From Deltaproteobacteria bacterium (lineage in GTDB: Bacteria > Desulfobacterota > GWC2-55-46 > DRQE01): DNA of 34,153 nt. Made by a program: the position numbers and the translations under genes. The stretch spans positions 1 through 34,153 of the forward strand of contig JAGLUZ010000028.1 in the NCBI GenBank assembly GCA_023134165.1, written 5' to 3'. The first letter of the stretch is position 1. Each line of letters opens with the position of its first letter. The notes under the pieces are model-generated. The model was not told the DNA's origin. It ran no database searches and saw nothing but the letters and a program-made list of their open reading frames with translations. Positions 24,540-33,376 of the stretch are shown here, piece by piece.

Positions 24540-24568
24540 TTGTAATGACATGGCGTCTGTGTTATAAA
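24540..24568 (+). promoter_or_regulatory. Sigma-70 promoter of aspS
   Basis: TTGTAA (24540-24545) and TATAAA (24563-24568) with 17-nt spacing. It is divergent from the cytochrome promoter, the two -35 boxes being 32 nt apart. Confidence 0.7.
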
Positions 24569-24632
24569 ATTAAACTATCTAAATTGTATGGAATTGTTTA
24601 TAGTTCCTTAAATTACCGACGGAGGCAAGTTC

Positions 24633-26432
24633 TTGAAAGATAAGGAAAAAAGTAAAAGAAGTTATTACTGTGGTCAGATTACCAGCACTCAAATCGGAGA
24701 GGTCGTTACTGTAAAGGGGTGGGTACAACGCAGACGCGACCACGGGGGGTTAATCTTTGTTGACCTAAGAGACCGCACAGGAATTGTTCAGCTTGTCTTT
24801 AATCCCGAAGAGAATAAGGATATTCACAGTGAGGCTCACAGCCTCAGGAGTGAATTTGTATTAAGTATTAGGGGGGAGGTTCTTGCCAGACCAAAGGAGA
24901 CAGAGAACCCAGACCTAAAGACTGGTATGGTCGAGGTTAAGGTCTCAGAGCTCGAAATCTTAAATCGTTCAGAGGTGCCTCCGTTCTTAATTGAAGATGA
25001 TACAGATGCTGGTGAGGATATTCGCCTAAAGCATAGGTACTTGGATCTTAGACGTCCAAAGCTTCTCGCTAATTTTGTACTTAGGCACAAGGTGAGCATG
25101 GCCGCAAGGGAGTATTTTTCCTCTGAAGGTTTTCTTGAGGTAGAGACTCCTATGCTTACAAAGAGCACGCCCGAGGGTGCACGCGATTATCTTGTGCCTT
25201 CTAGGCTAAATCCTGCGCATTTTTATGCACTCCCTCAGTCGCCTCAAATATTTAAGCAAATACTGATGGTCTCTGGCTTTGATAAATACTTTCAAATCGT
25301 AAAATGTTTTCGTGATGAAGACCTTCGAGCAGACAGGCAACCAGAGTTTACTCAGATTGATGCAGAGATGAGTTTTGTTGATGCCGACGATGTTATGGAG
25401 TGCATGGAAGGTCTCATTAAAAATATATTTAAAAAAGCCCTTGATACAGAGGTGGAGAATTTTCCAAGGATTACTTACGCCGAGGCAATGAGGAGATATG
25501 GCCTTGATGCCCCGGACACTCGGTTTGGCCTAGAGTTAAAGGACTTAACCAGTATTGTTGCGGACTCAGGTTTTAAGGTCTTTGCTGATATCGCAACGAA
25601 AGGCGGAAAGATTGCCGCTATAAATGCAAAAGGGTGTGCGACTTACTCACGTAAAGACTTGGACGACTTAACGGCTCTGGCTGGAACCTACGGTGGTAAG
25701 GGGCTTGCTTGGGTTAAGCTAAACGAAGAAAAAGACGGCGACGGTGGGTGGCAGTCCCCGATTGCAAAGTTTTTGAGTGATAAAGAAAAAGCAGATATTG
25801 CCTCTAAACTTGACGCTACCGTTGGAGACCTTCTTCTTTTCTCTGCTGATACTACGAGTGTGGTTAATACTGTACTTGGTAGAGTTCGCTTGGAGCTTGG
25901 TAAACGACTGGATCTTATTCCAAAAGAAGGGTTTAACTTTGTATGGGTTACAGATTTTCCGCTCCTTGAGTACGACGCTGAGGCGCGTCGCCATATTGCA
26001 ATTCATCATCCCTTTACTGCCCCACTTGATGAGGATATGGATAAACTTGACTCAGCCCCAAGTGAGGTTCGCTCCAAGGCCTACGACCTTGTCCTAAACG
26101 GCGTAGAGATTGGCGGCGGATCAATTAGGATACACACAAAAGAGCTTCAAGCAAAACTCTTTGAAAAACTTGGCATAAGTGATGAGGAGGCTAGCGAGCG
26201 TTTTGGGTTTTTACTTGAAGCCCTCTCTTACGGGACGCCCCCTCACGGCGGTGTGGCCTTTGGCCTTGATAGGATTGTTGCCATCATGACGGGGTCAGAA
26301 TCTATTCGCGACGTCATAGCGTTTCCAAAGACACAGAAGGCTTACTGTCCAATGAGCGAGGCTCCTTCTGTGGTTGATAAAAAACAGATGGATGAGCTTT
26401 TTTTAAGAACCATGAAGAAGAGTAAGGAGTAG
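24633..26432 (+). CDS. aspS: Aspartate-tRNA ligase (bacterial type)
   Basis: Charges tRNA-Asp. The 599-aa protein has an N-terminal OB-fold ([13 protein letters not shown]), the class II core with motif 2 ([16 protein letters not shown]), a GAD insert (about residues 285-425) and motif 3 ([12 protein letters not shown]). It starts at TTG with GGAGG 7 nt upstream. Residue H37 followed by GG is the pattern known for non-discriminating bacterial AspRS, which also charge tRNA-Asn; discriminating E. coli enzyme has leucine at that point. That would require GatCAB, not seen here. Confidence 0.97.
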   Translation: MKDKEKSKRSYYCGQITSTQIGEVVTVKGWVQRRRDHGGLIFVDLRDRTGIVQLVFNPEENKDIHSEAHSLRSEFVLSIRGEVLARPKETENPDLKTGMVEVKVSELEILNRSEVPPFLIEDDTDAGEDIRLKHRYLDLRRPKLLANFVLRHKVSMAAREYFSSEGFLEVETPMLTKSTPEGARDYLVPSRLNPAHFYALPQSPQIFKQILMVSGFDKYFQIVKCFRDEDLRADRQPEFTQIDAEMSFVDADDVMECMEGLIKNIFKKALDTEVENFPRITYAEAMRRYGLDAPDTRFGLELKDLTSIVADSGFKVFADIATKGGKIAAINAKGCATYSRKDLDDLTALAGTYGGKGLAWVKLNEEKDGDGGWQSPIAKFLSDKEKADIASKLDATVGDLLLFSADTTSVVNTVLGRVRLELGKRLDLIPKEGFNFVWVTDFPLLEYDAEARRHIAIHHPFTAPLDEDMDKLDSAPSEVRSKAYDLVLNGVEIGGGSIRIHTKELQAKLFEKLGISDEEASERFGFLLEALSYGTPPHGGVAFGLDRIVAIMTGSESIRDVIAFPKTQKAYCPMSEAPSVVDKKQMDELFLRTMKKSKE

Positions 26433-26498
26433 ATTAAAGCGGTTTTCTTTTGCTTTTTTTCATTAGATTTTAGTAGGTTTTTTTATTACAGAGGTTTC

Positions 26499-26963
26499 AT
26501 GAGAATTTTTGCAAAAAACATAAAACTTGCCTCTACTCGTCTTGTTTATTTTCTGGTTTTTTTCTTTCTTGTTATTGGTCTTTTTTCTTGCGTAAAAGAA
26601 GGTGCATTGCCAAGTACCCCTTCAATTGACAACCCCCTTGACTTGCCTGTAAAGTACGGTCTTTGGGAGGTGCGTTTTGAGACTGGTACTCTACCCGTAA
26701 CCCTAACCCATTGCCTAACAAAAAACTCTCTCTTTGACGTTGCTTGGGGTTATGACGGAAAGGGGTGCATTATGAATGAGAAACTCTCCGCTGGTGGTAA
26801 GATATCCTGGAAGGGAGGTTGTACCGGAGGCTCTATCTTTACAGGAACTGCAACTTATAATGGGTCTACTATGAGTGGGCAGTACCGTATGGTAGATAAA
26901 AGGTTTAATATGAATATAGAGACCAAAGTTACTGGCAAGTATATCGGTGCGTGTGAGCAATAG
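26499..26963 (+). CDS. DUF3617-like lipoprotein
   Basis: A 154-aa protein with a hydrophobic signal segment (about 15-30) and a lipobox-like LFSC at C31, so probably a lipoprotein. The rest has a DUF3617-like pattern: KYGLWEV near residue 52, spaced cysteines (HCL, GCI, GCT) and the terminal GKYIGAC. The function of the family is unknown. GAGG precedes the ATG. It lies 66 nt after aspS and 37 nt before another lipoprotein gene. Confidence 0.7.
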   Translation: MRIFAKNIKLASTRLVYFLVFFFLVIGLFSCVKEGALPSTPSIDNPLDLPVKYGLWEVRFETGTLPVTLTHCLTKNSLFDVAWGYDGKGCIMNEKLSAGGKISWKGGCTGGSIFTGTATYNGSTMSGQYRMVDKRFNMNIETKVTGKYIGACEQ

Positions 26964-27000
26964 AATTAAATAATTTTTTAAAAAAAAAGGAGAAAAAATA

Positions 27001-27657
27001 ATGAGAAAAAATCTAAGTTTTTTAATTATAGTTCTTGGGCTGTTTTGTTTTTCTGTACTTGGTTGCGGCGGAGGCCCAAGTGGGGTAAGTAAGGCAAATG
27101 CTACAGGTGGGACAGAGAGGTTCTCAAACCAAATGACTGGTTTTTCATTTGAAAAACCAAGTGGTTGGGTTTACTTAAGTGCAGAAACCATCTCAGAGAA
27201 CCGTGCAAATATTCGTCTTAAGGATAAGGAACTTGAGAACTACATTCGGGAGCGTGCAAATGTACCGCTCGTAGTTGTGGCAAAGTATCAGGAGCCTTAT
27301 GAAACTTTAAACCCTAGTGCTCAGGTGATGTTTCAGCCCCTTGGTGCGGCCAAGGGAATAAGTGCTATTGACCTACTAAAGGGTACAGTAAAGGTCTTGG
27401 AGGGTTCTTTTGCAGACTTCACTCTTGTTGATGGTATTAAAGAGGTGAAGGTTAGTGGGCTAACAGGAGCATACGTAAAGGCAAAGTACACAGTTGCTAA
27501 TGCCGAGGGGCGCGAATTTAAGACCATCTCAAGCACATGGTTAATTCCAAGAGGGGATTTTTTGTTTATAATTAGCATGTCAGCCCCACCAGAAGGTGAG
27601 GACTTTTCAGAGAAAGAATTTAAAGAAATATTCTCCTCAATAAAGATAGAAAAGTAG
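27001..27657 (+). CDS. Hypothetical lipoprotein, possible PsbP/DcrB-like fold
   Basis: A 218-aa protein with a clear lipoprotein signal: KN, hydrophobic core, and lipobox VLGC at C22 followed by glycines. The mature part has GFSFEKPSGWVYL near residue 50, and the C-terminal STWLIPRGDFLFIISMS then EKEFKEIFSSIKI. This layout recalls PsbP/DcrB-like domains, but the resemblance is by eye only. AAGGAG precedes the ATG. No partner is evident. Confidence 0.75.
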   Translation: MRKNLSFLIIVLGLFCFSVLGCGGGPSGVSKANATGGTERFSNQMTGFSFEKPSGWVYLSAETISENRANIRLKDKELENYIRERANVPLVVVAKYQEPYETLNPSAQVMFQPLGAAKGISAIDLLKGTVKVLEGSFADFTLVDGIKEVKVSGLTGAYVKAKYTVANAEGREFKTISSTWLIPRGDFLFIISMSAPPEGEDFSEKEFKEIFSSIKIEK

Positions 27658-27739
27658 CTTTTATTTTTGGAGCAGATCCCTTTTTTATATAGTCATCTTT
27701 ATTTAAACTTTGATTATGAAAGAAAGGGATGTGTTCTGT

Positions 27740-28828
27740 CTATTGTTTTACGTACCCATACATAAGTAAACCCACGGCAAGGTAGAGAACGTCTGGGAAG
27801 GTTGCGGCAATAATTGGCGGGATAATCCCGCTTGTGCCAAGGGATTTTGTCATGCCAAAGATTATCCAGTAACTAAATCCAATAGAGACGCTAATGACAA
27901 CGCCTGGGCCAAGCCCGGTATTACGTCCGCTCCTTAGTGCAAATGGGATGGCAATTAGCACCATTATGAAGTTTACAAAAGGAAACGAGAGCTTTGAGTA
28001 AAGCTCGACCCTGTACCTAGAGGTATCATAGCCGTCTTTCTCTAAGCCTCTGATAAAACCCCTAAGCTCTGTAAAATCCATCTGCTCGTAGTGACGCTTA
28101 GCACTCAGAATGCTCTCGCTATCACGTAGAGACTTAAAGACGTAATCTTTCACTTTTTTCTCTCTAAAGCGTTTTCCCTCAGTAAAATCCGTAATGAAAG
28201 CTTCAGCGGTAATCCACTCGTTGTCTTTCCACTCGGCCTCTCTGGCTCTTATCTTTCTCTTAAGTCCTGAGGGTTTTTCCTTATCCTCGCTTAGTTCATA
28301 TATGGTTATGCCACTTATGGTCTCTTCCTCCAGGTTCATCCGCCTGATATTATAGAAGACCTCGCTGGATCTTCCCCACAGCCCGTCTCTGCCAAAGTGC
28401 TCAACCTTGGTCTTGGTCAGCCACTTTCCTTCAATGTTCTCGACAATCCTATTTGCAGGAGGTGCGGCCGTCTCGCTTATAAAGATAATAACGAGTGTTA
28501 TTACAATCCCGGCGAGAAAGAGAGGGGCAAGTGCGGTAGTGATGCTAATCCCACTTGCTTTTATAGCTGAAATCTCGCCGTGTCTATTTAAGAGGCCAAG
28601 CGATAGGAGGACACTTAAAAGGACTGATATTGGTGAAATTTGACAAATTATTGCAGGCACCTTAAAGAGGAAAAAACTTACTGCTACCTTAAGCGGGACG
28701 CCGTGCTCCAGTAACTCATCACCTTTCTCAACGATATCAACGAGGAGGAAGAGTGTCACAAGCGAGAGTGTTGTAAGTAAAAAGACCTTAACAAACTCAA
28801 GGAGTATGTATTTTCTTAAGATAGTCAT
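27740..28828 (-). CDS. lptG: LPS export ABC transporter permease LptG
   Basis: Inner-membrane permease of the LptB2FG LPS extractor. The 362-aa protein begins ILRKYILLEFVKVF, has about six membrane helices in two groups of three, and a beta-jellyroll-like periplasmic domain between them (about 130-260). LLSLGLLNRHGEISAIKASG is the conserved coupling-helix region. Its ATG overlaps the lptF stop by four bases (ATGA). It converges on the lipoprotein gene on the other strand. LptF and LptG are alike; the shorter length and order support LptG. Confidence 0.9.
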   Translation of the reverse strand: MTILRKYILLEFVKVFLLTTLSLVTLFLLVDIVEKGDELLEHGVPLKVAVSFFLFKVPAIICQISPISVLLSVLLSLGLLNRHGEISAIKASGISITTALAPLFLAGIVITLVIIFISETAAPPANRIVENIEGKWLTKTKVEHFGRDGLWGRSSEVFYNIRRMNLEEETISGITIYELSEDKEKPSGLKRKIRAREAEWKDNEWITAEAFITDFTEGKRFREKKVKDYVFKSLRDSESILSAKRHYEQMDFTELRGFIRGLEKDGYDTSRYRVELYSKLSFPFVNFIMVLIAIPFALRSGRNTGLGPGVVISVSIGFSYWIIFGMTKSLGTSGIIPPIIAATFPDVLYLAVGLLMYGYVKQ

Positions 28829-30111
28829 CCTTGATTATTTTTATCCTTATTGTCTTTTTTTAAATTCTGAGCCTTTTTCTTTAAAAAACTCGCAATTTGT
28901 CGTAGCTTTTCCATTAGCCACATAACTGAAAAGTTATCCCTATCCCTTGCGGCCCTAGTTATCATGACAACTCCAATTACGGCGAAGACTATATTTGAAC
29001 CCCAAGCCGCTAGGATTGGATTAATGCTTGAGTTTTCTCCGAGGGCTTCAAAGGACTTTGAAATTACGTAGTACCCAAGAATAACGCCAAGGGCAAGGAC
29101 AAAGCCTGTGAACTTTGGAGAGCGAACCCTTTGGATACCAAGCGGGATTCCAATTAGAGCAAAGAGGATGGTCGAGGCTGGAAGGGCAAATCTCTTGTGA
29201 AGGTCAGTTGTGAGTCTTGCAACCCTATTTTTTTGCCCCTCATATTCCTTAATTCTTTCAATAAGTTCCCACGTATATAATTCTCTACTGGATTTAACTC
29301 GCCTTCTCTTTGGAGTACTACCTGTGTCCTTAGATTTAATTCCAGCACCGCCCATATCAAGCTCCATTGTATAGCTTGAAAACTCAACGATGTGGTAGGT
29401 AGCGTCATTTTGATTTTTTCTGTGTATTGTGCCGTCCTCAAGTTTGAGAAGAATCATAAGCTCCTCACTACTTGGCAGAAAACTCCCATTTTTTGCAAAG
29501 ATTAACTGCGTCTCTCCGGCTGTATTTTCTTTAGATATAAAAATACCGCTCATCTTTGATGCGGGGTCTTTGTCAACACTCTTATCTTTTATAACAGGTA
29601 TGTGGTCAATATATATGACAACACCTGGAAACTCGCTATAAAAGGTTTTCTCCTCTATCCCAGAGGTTGTCTTTGTGCGAGCCATCTCAAAGAGGAGTTC
29701 CTTTAGGTTTTGGTTTCCGTAAGGATACAAGTAAAGTGTTAGTGCAAGGGTTAGGGTAGTAGCAAGTGCAGCTAGAAAAAAGACTGGACGAATAACACTA
29801 TAGAGGCTAAGCCCGCTTGCCTTCATAGCAATAATCTCATTATCAGAGCTAAGCCGTGTAAGAGCAATAAGGACTGCCACAAGGAAGGAGGACGGAATAA
29901 TGTAGATCATAAAAGAGGGAATAATAGAGAGAACAAAGCCAAAGATAAAGACAAAGCTAACGTCGTGCGTCAAGAAAAGCTCTACGAGTTTAAGCACCTT
30001 CCCAAGCAGTACTGTTAGGGTTAGGATAACGGTGGTCATAAAAAATGGGACCGTCATTTCTCTGATGATATAAGAGTTTAAGGTTTTAGATACACGTGAC
30101 ATCAAAGTCAT
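28825..30111 (-). CDS. lptF: LPS export ABC transporter permease LptF
   Basis: Partner of LptG in LPS extraction. It begins with the family segment SKTLNSYIIREMTVPF, with ARLSSDNEIIAMKASGLSLY as the coupling region after helix 3, a periplasmic domain (about 150-290), and three C-terminal helices. A lysine-rich cytoplasmic tail (KKKAQNLKKDNKDK) ends the protein. The start is unsure: the frame is open from 30162, but ATG at 30111 or 30102 fits the family N-terminus better; none has a clear ribosome site. lptF and lptG form a two-gene operon. Confidence 0.9.
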   Translation of the reverse strand: MTLMSRVSKTLNSYIIREMTVPFFMTTVILTLTVLLGKVLKLVELFLTHDVSFVFIFGFVLSIIPSFMIYIIPSSFLVAVLIALTRLSSDNEIIAMKASGLSLYSVIRPVFFLAALATTLTLALTLYLYPYGNQNLKELLFEMARTKTTSGIEEKTFYSEFPGVVIYIDHIPVIKDKSVDKDPASKMSGIFISKENTAGETQLIFAKNGSFLPSSEELMILLKLEDGTIHRKNQNDATYHIVEFSSYTMELDMGGAGIKSKDTGSTPKRRRVKSSRELYTWELIERIKEYEGQKNRVARLTTDLHKRFALPASTILFALIGIPLGIQRVRSPKFTGFVLALGVILGYYVISKSFEALGENSSINPILAAWGSNIVFAVIGVVMITRAARDRDNFSVMWLMEKLRQIASFLKKKAQNLKKDNKDKNNQG

Positions 30112-30291
30112 ATTACTACAAAACCACATCACTGAGCAACCATCAAAGATGGCTGATATCACATTGAAAAAATTAAGGGCAATAAAAAGGCTCAGAGCAA
30201 GTAAAGATGGGAGAAAATTATAAAAATCCTTGCAGGTCTTTGTATTAACTGGTAAATTTTAAGTATATGGAACGAATTTGGATTTTTTGTA

Positions 30292-31506
30292 ATGATAAAT
30301 AAAAAAAGACGATTCTTTGTAATCGTACTAGATAGCCTTGGTATTGGCGAGTTGCCAGACGCACACCTCTATAATGACGCGGGCTCTAACACACTGGGTA
30401 ATATCTCTAAGGCTACAGGTGGGCTTCACCTCCCTAACTTGGAGGCCCTCGGCCTTGGTAATATTGAGGGTGTTGAGGTTCAAAGTCCTTCAACTTTTCC
30501 CAAGGCATCGTATGGTCGTATGAGTGAGGCCTCTGTTGGTAAGGACACAACCACAGGGCACTGGGAAATGGCTGGCATCATAACGGACCCCCCATTTGCA
30601 ACCTACCCGGAAGGTTTCCCACTAGAGATGATGGAGCGTTTTAATGAAGTAACTGGATACGGGTGGCTCTTTGCCAAGGCCGCTTCTGGGACAAGTATTA
30701 TTGAAAGTCTTGGTCCTCAGCACATAAAAGAGAAGAAGCCTATTGTATATACCTCAGCAGATAGCGTATTCCAGATTGCGGCTCATGAAGGGGTAATCCC
30801 CCTAGATGAACAATACGAAATATGCAAAAAAACCAGAATATTGATGGACGAGTATAATGTCTGCCGTGTAATAGCTAGGCCTTTTGTAGGTAGCGTCAAG
30901 GACGGCTTTGAGCGTACAAAAAACCGTAGAGATTTTGTAATTTCCCCAAAGAGTAAGACAATGCTTGAGACCTTAAATGACTCTGGCATTGATGTTATTG
31001 GAATAGGGAAGATTCCTGATATCTTTTGTCATTTAGGTTTATCTCTTGAGCTTAAGGCCAGCGGAAATGCAGAGACACTTGATAGGGTTATGGATATAAT
31101 TCAAGGTAAAATACAGATAAAAGAAGAGAAAAGTGCCAATCAGGGTACATTTGTCTTTGCCAATCTAATTGATTTTGATATGCTTTATGGTCACCGAAAT
31201 GATACGCAAGGTTACGCAGGTGCCTTAGAGGAATTTGATAAAAAAATCCCTGCACTTTTGAGTAACCTTGAGGAAGAAGATATCCTTATATTCACAGCAG
31301 ATCACGGGTGTGATCCAACTACCTCCTCGACGGATCACTCAAGGGAATATGTGCCGCTCCTTGTATGTGGCAAAGGGATAAAGAGTGGTGTTAATCTTGG
31401 CACAAGGAATACCTTTGCTGATATTTCCAAGACAGTCTTGGAGTACTTTGGTGTGGAGAACGAAGGCGGCCTTGGAACTTCTTTTATCTCAGAGGTGATT
31501 AGATGA
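30292..31506 (+). CDS. deoB: Phosphopentomutase
   Basis: Interconverts ribose-1- and ribose-5-phosphate (and deoxy forms), linking nucleoside breakdown to the pentose pathway. The 404-aa protein has IVLDSLGIGELPDA (D14), the metal-binding GKDTTTGHWEM with the phospho-threonine T86, and the C-terminal ADHGCDPTTSSTDHSREYVP. No clear ribosome site; a TTGTAT/TATATG promoter (from 30240) is weak. The stop overlaps the ATG of the next small gene (ATGA). Confidence 0.96.
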   Translation: MINKKRRFFVIVLDSLGIGELPDAHLYNDAGSNTLGNISKATGGLHLPNLEALGLGNIEGVEVQSPSTFPKASYGRMSEASVGKDTTTGHWEMAGIITDPPFATYPEGFPLEMMERFNEVTGYGWLFAKAASGTSIIESLGPQHIKEKKPIVYTSADSVFQIAAHEGVIPLDEQYEICKKTRILMDEYNVCRVIARPFVGSVKDGFERTKNRRDFVISPKSKTMLETLNDSGIDVIGIGKIPDIFCHLGLSLELKASGNAETLDRVMDIIQGKIQIKEEKSANQGTFVFANLIDFDMLYGHRNDTQGYAGALEEFDKKIPALLSNLEEEDILIFTADHGCDPTTSSTDHSREYVPLLVCGKGIKSGVNLGTRNTFADISKTVLEYFGVENEGGLGTSFISEVIR

Positions 31507-31661
31507 AAAAAGCCAGAACCCCTGTGATAAAGAGAGGGGATTTATTTAAGAAACTTAGGAAACCCATACCAGCACCAACAAAGACCCATGAGACGCAGAA
31601 AAAGGTCTCAAAGAAGAAGATACTGGAAGAGGCCTTTAAGGAGTTTGAGAGTGAAGAGTAA
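31503..31661 (+). CDS. Small basic hypothetical protein (52 aa)
   Basis: A 52-codon frame whose ATG overlaps the deoB stop by four bases (ATGA), with AGAGG 7 nt upstream. Its end overlaps the next gene's GTG start by 11 bases. The protein is rich in lysine with an acidic C-terminal helix (ILEEAFKEFESEE) and a central LFKKLRKPIPAPTK motif. I believe short proteins with an LRKPxPPPT motif occur in deltaproteobacteria, but this is from memory. No signal or membrane segment. Function unknown; the overlaps strongly suggest a real, co-translated gene. Confidence 0.7.
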   Translation: MKKARTPVIKRGDLFKKLRKPIPAPTKTHETQKKVSKKKILEEAFKEFESEE

Positions 31662-32649
31662 GAAAGAAAAAAAGTGCGGTTTTAATTCAAATCTATCCAC
31701 TGCCTCTGGCATTCCAAAGCCCCCAGAGATAGATGCAAAACTCAAGGGTCGTTTGAAGATAGCGGTATTTTTTACAGCTCTTATCTTTTTTGCAGAACTT
31801 ATTGGCGGTCTCCTTACCAATAGCCTTGCCCTACTCAGTGACTCTGCCCACGTCTTTATGGATGTTCTTGCTCTCTCGCTTAGTCTTCTGGCTATTTATG
31901 CCTCAGAACGCCCACCAACCTCAAACCGCACTTTTGGCTTGCACAGGGTCGAGGTCTTGGTTGCCCTTATAAACGGAATAAGTATTGTCTTGATGGCTCT
32001 CTTTATTTTTTATAAGGCCTACTTTAGGTTAATCAACCCAGAAGAGGTCGAGAGCGTTGGGATGCTGGTCGTCGCGTTGATTGGTCTTATCGTAAACCTT
32101 GGGGTTGCCTTTTATTTGATGCGGTATGCAAAGAATGACCTTAATATTAAGAGTGCTTTCTTGCACGTCCTTGGAGATGCCGTAGCCTCTGTTGGTGTAA
32201 TAATCGGTGCTGTTGTTATTTACTATACTGGTTACTATGCAATAGATGCAATGATAAGCGTGTTTATTGGGTTTATTATCTTCTTAGGGGCAACTAGAAT
32301 CATTGGTGAGGCCGCTCATATACTTCTTGAAGGTGTCCCAAAAGAGGTTAGTTTGCCGCGTGTTGTTGATGACATAACAGACCTCGAAGGGGTAGCAGGA
32401 GTCCATAGCATTCATATCTGGAGCATATGCCACAATGTTTATGCCCTAAGTGCCCACATTGAGGTTACGGAAGGTATTGATATTAGCCGAAATGAACAGG
32501 GATGCCTAATTAGTGATATTAACGAGATGCTAGCTGACACACACCACATAACATATACGACACTTCAGCTTGATTGTAGTCGCTGTGAGAGGGGCAAACT
32601 CTTTAGGACAATGGTTCATGAGGATCACGGTCACGGTCATTCGCACTGA
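31651..32649 (+). CDS. Cation diffusion facilitator (CDF/ZitB-like) metal transporter
   Basis: A proton-coupled efflux transporter of Zn2+ or related ions in the inner membrane. It has six predicted helices, the metal-site residues in SDSAHVFMD and HVLGDAVAS, and a C-terminal cytoplasmic domain (VAGVHSIHIWSI). The tail is histidine-rich (HEDHGHGHSH), a likely metal-binding segment. The GTG at 31651 is chosen because AAGGAG lies exactly 7 nt upstream. The open frame extends to 31588, but that part is the small gene read in another frame. Confidence 0.92.
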   Translation: MKSKKEKKCGFNSNLSTASGIPKPPEIDAKLKGRLKIAVFFTALIFFAELIGGLLTNSLALLSDSAHVFMDVLALSLSLLAIYASERPPTSNRTFGLHRVEVLVALINGISIVLMALFIFYKAYFRLINPEEVESVGMLVVALIGLIVNLGVAFYLMRYAKNDLNIKSAFLHVLGDAVASVGVIIGAVVIYYTGYYAIDAMISVFIGFIIFLGATRIIGEAAHILLEGVPKEVSLPRVVDDITDLEGVAGVHSIHIWSICHNVYALSAHIEVTEGIDISRNEQGCLISDINEMLADTHHITYTTLQLDCSRCERGKLFRTMVHEDHGHGHSH

Positions 32650-32669
32650 AATATTTAAAGAAAGTTTAC

Positions 32670-33326
32670 GTGAAAAAGGATAAGAATTTTAAGATGCTAG
32701 TAAGTGAGATTTTTTTAAGTATTCAGGGTGAGTCCTCATACTCTGGGTGGCCTTGTGTTTTTATAAGGTTAGCTGGGTGTAATTTGTCTTGTGACTGGTG
32801 TGATACTGATTATGCCAGAGGTAGCGAGGGTGGTACAGAGATGACAATTGATGAGGTGCTAACTAAGGTCTCTAAATTTGAGGTCTCACTCGTTGAGGTA
32901 ACAGGTGGCGAACCTTTGTTTCAAGATGAGACAATTAGACTCACAGAGAAACTTATTAATGCTAATTATGAGGTGCTTCTTGAGACAAATGGCACAAAAA
33001 GTTTTAAAGGACTTTCTGAAGAGGTAGTAAAGATTGTTGATATAAAGTGTCCTTCAAGTGGGCAGGAAGGAAGTTTTGAAAAAACCAATCTAGAGTTAAT
33101 TAATCCCAATGATGAGGTTAAATTTGTTATAAAGGACAGGGTTGATTACGAGAGTGCAAAGGATTTTACTGAAAAATATATCCTAAGTAAGACCAAGAAT
33201 ATACTCTTTGCCCCAGTCTCACCAGAGCTTAAGCCGGAAACCCTTGCGCAGTGGATTCTAAAGGACAGACTAAAGGTGAGGCTTCAGCTTCAAATACATA
33301 AGTATATCTGGGCAGGAAAAAAATAG
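32670..33326 (+). CDS. queE: 7-carboxy-7-deazaguanine synthase (radical SAM)
   Basis: Makes CDG in the queuosine/deazapurine pathway. The radical SAM cluster motif CNLSCDWC (C37, C41, C44) is followed by DTDYA, with VTGGEPLFQ, LETNGT and the C-terminal RLQLQIHKYIW, all typical of QueE. The 218-aa length is normal. The start may be the GTG at 32670 or the ATG at 32694. No other que gene is in the window. It lies 20 nt after the CDF gene. Confidence 0.95.
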   Translation: MKKDKNFKMLVSEIFLSIQGESSYSGWPCVFIRLAGCNLSCDWCDTDYARGSEGGTEMTIDEVLTKVSKFEVSLVEVTGGEPLFQDETIRLTEKLINANYEVLLETNGTKSFKGLSEEVVKIVDIKCPSSGQEGSFEKTNLELINPNDEVKFVIKDRVDYESAKDFTEKYILSKTKNILFAPVSPELKPETLAQWILKDRLKVRLQLQIHKYIWAGKK

Positions 33327-33376
33327 TACTTTAGAGTTTTTTTTTTACTTTGTTTTTTTTGATGGAGATTAATTTT

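Noticed and set aside
27676-27730. Possible bidirectional terminator between the lipoprotein and lptG
   Set aside because: The 8-bp arms (ATCCCTTT and its complement) are about 30 nt apart, with a weak stem and no clear hairpin.
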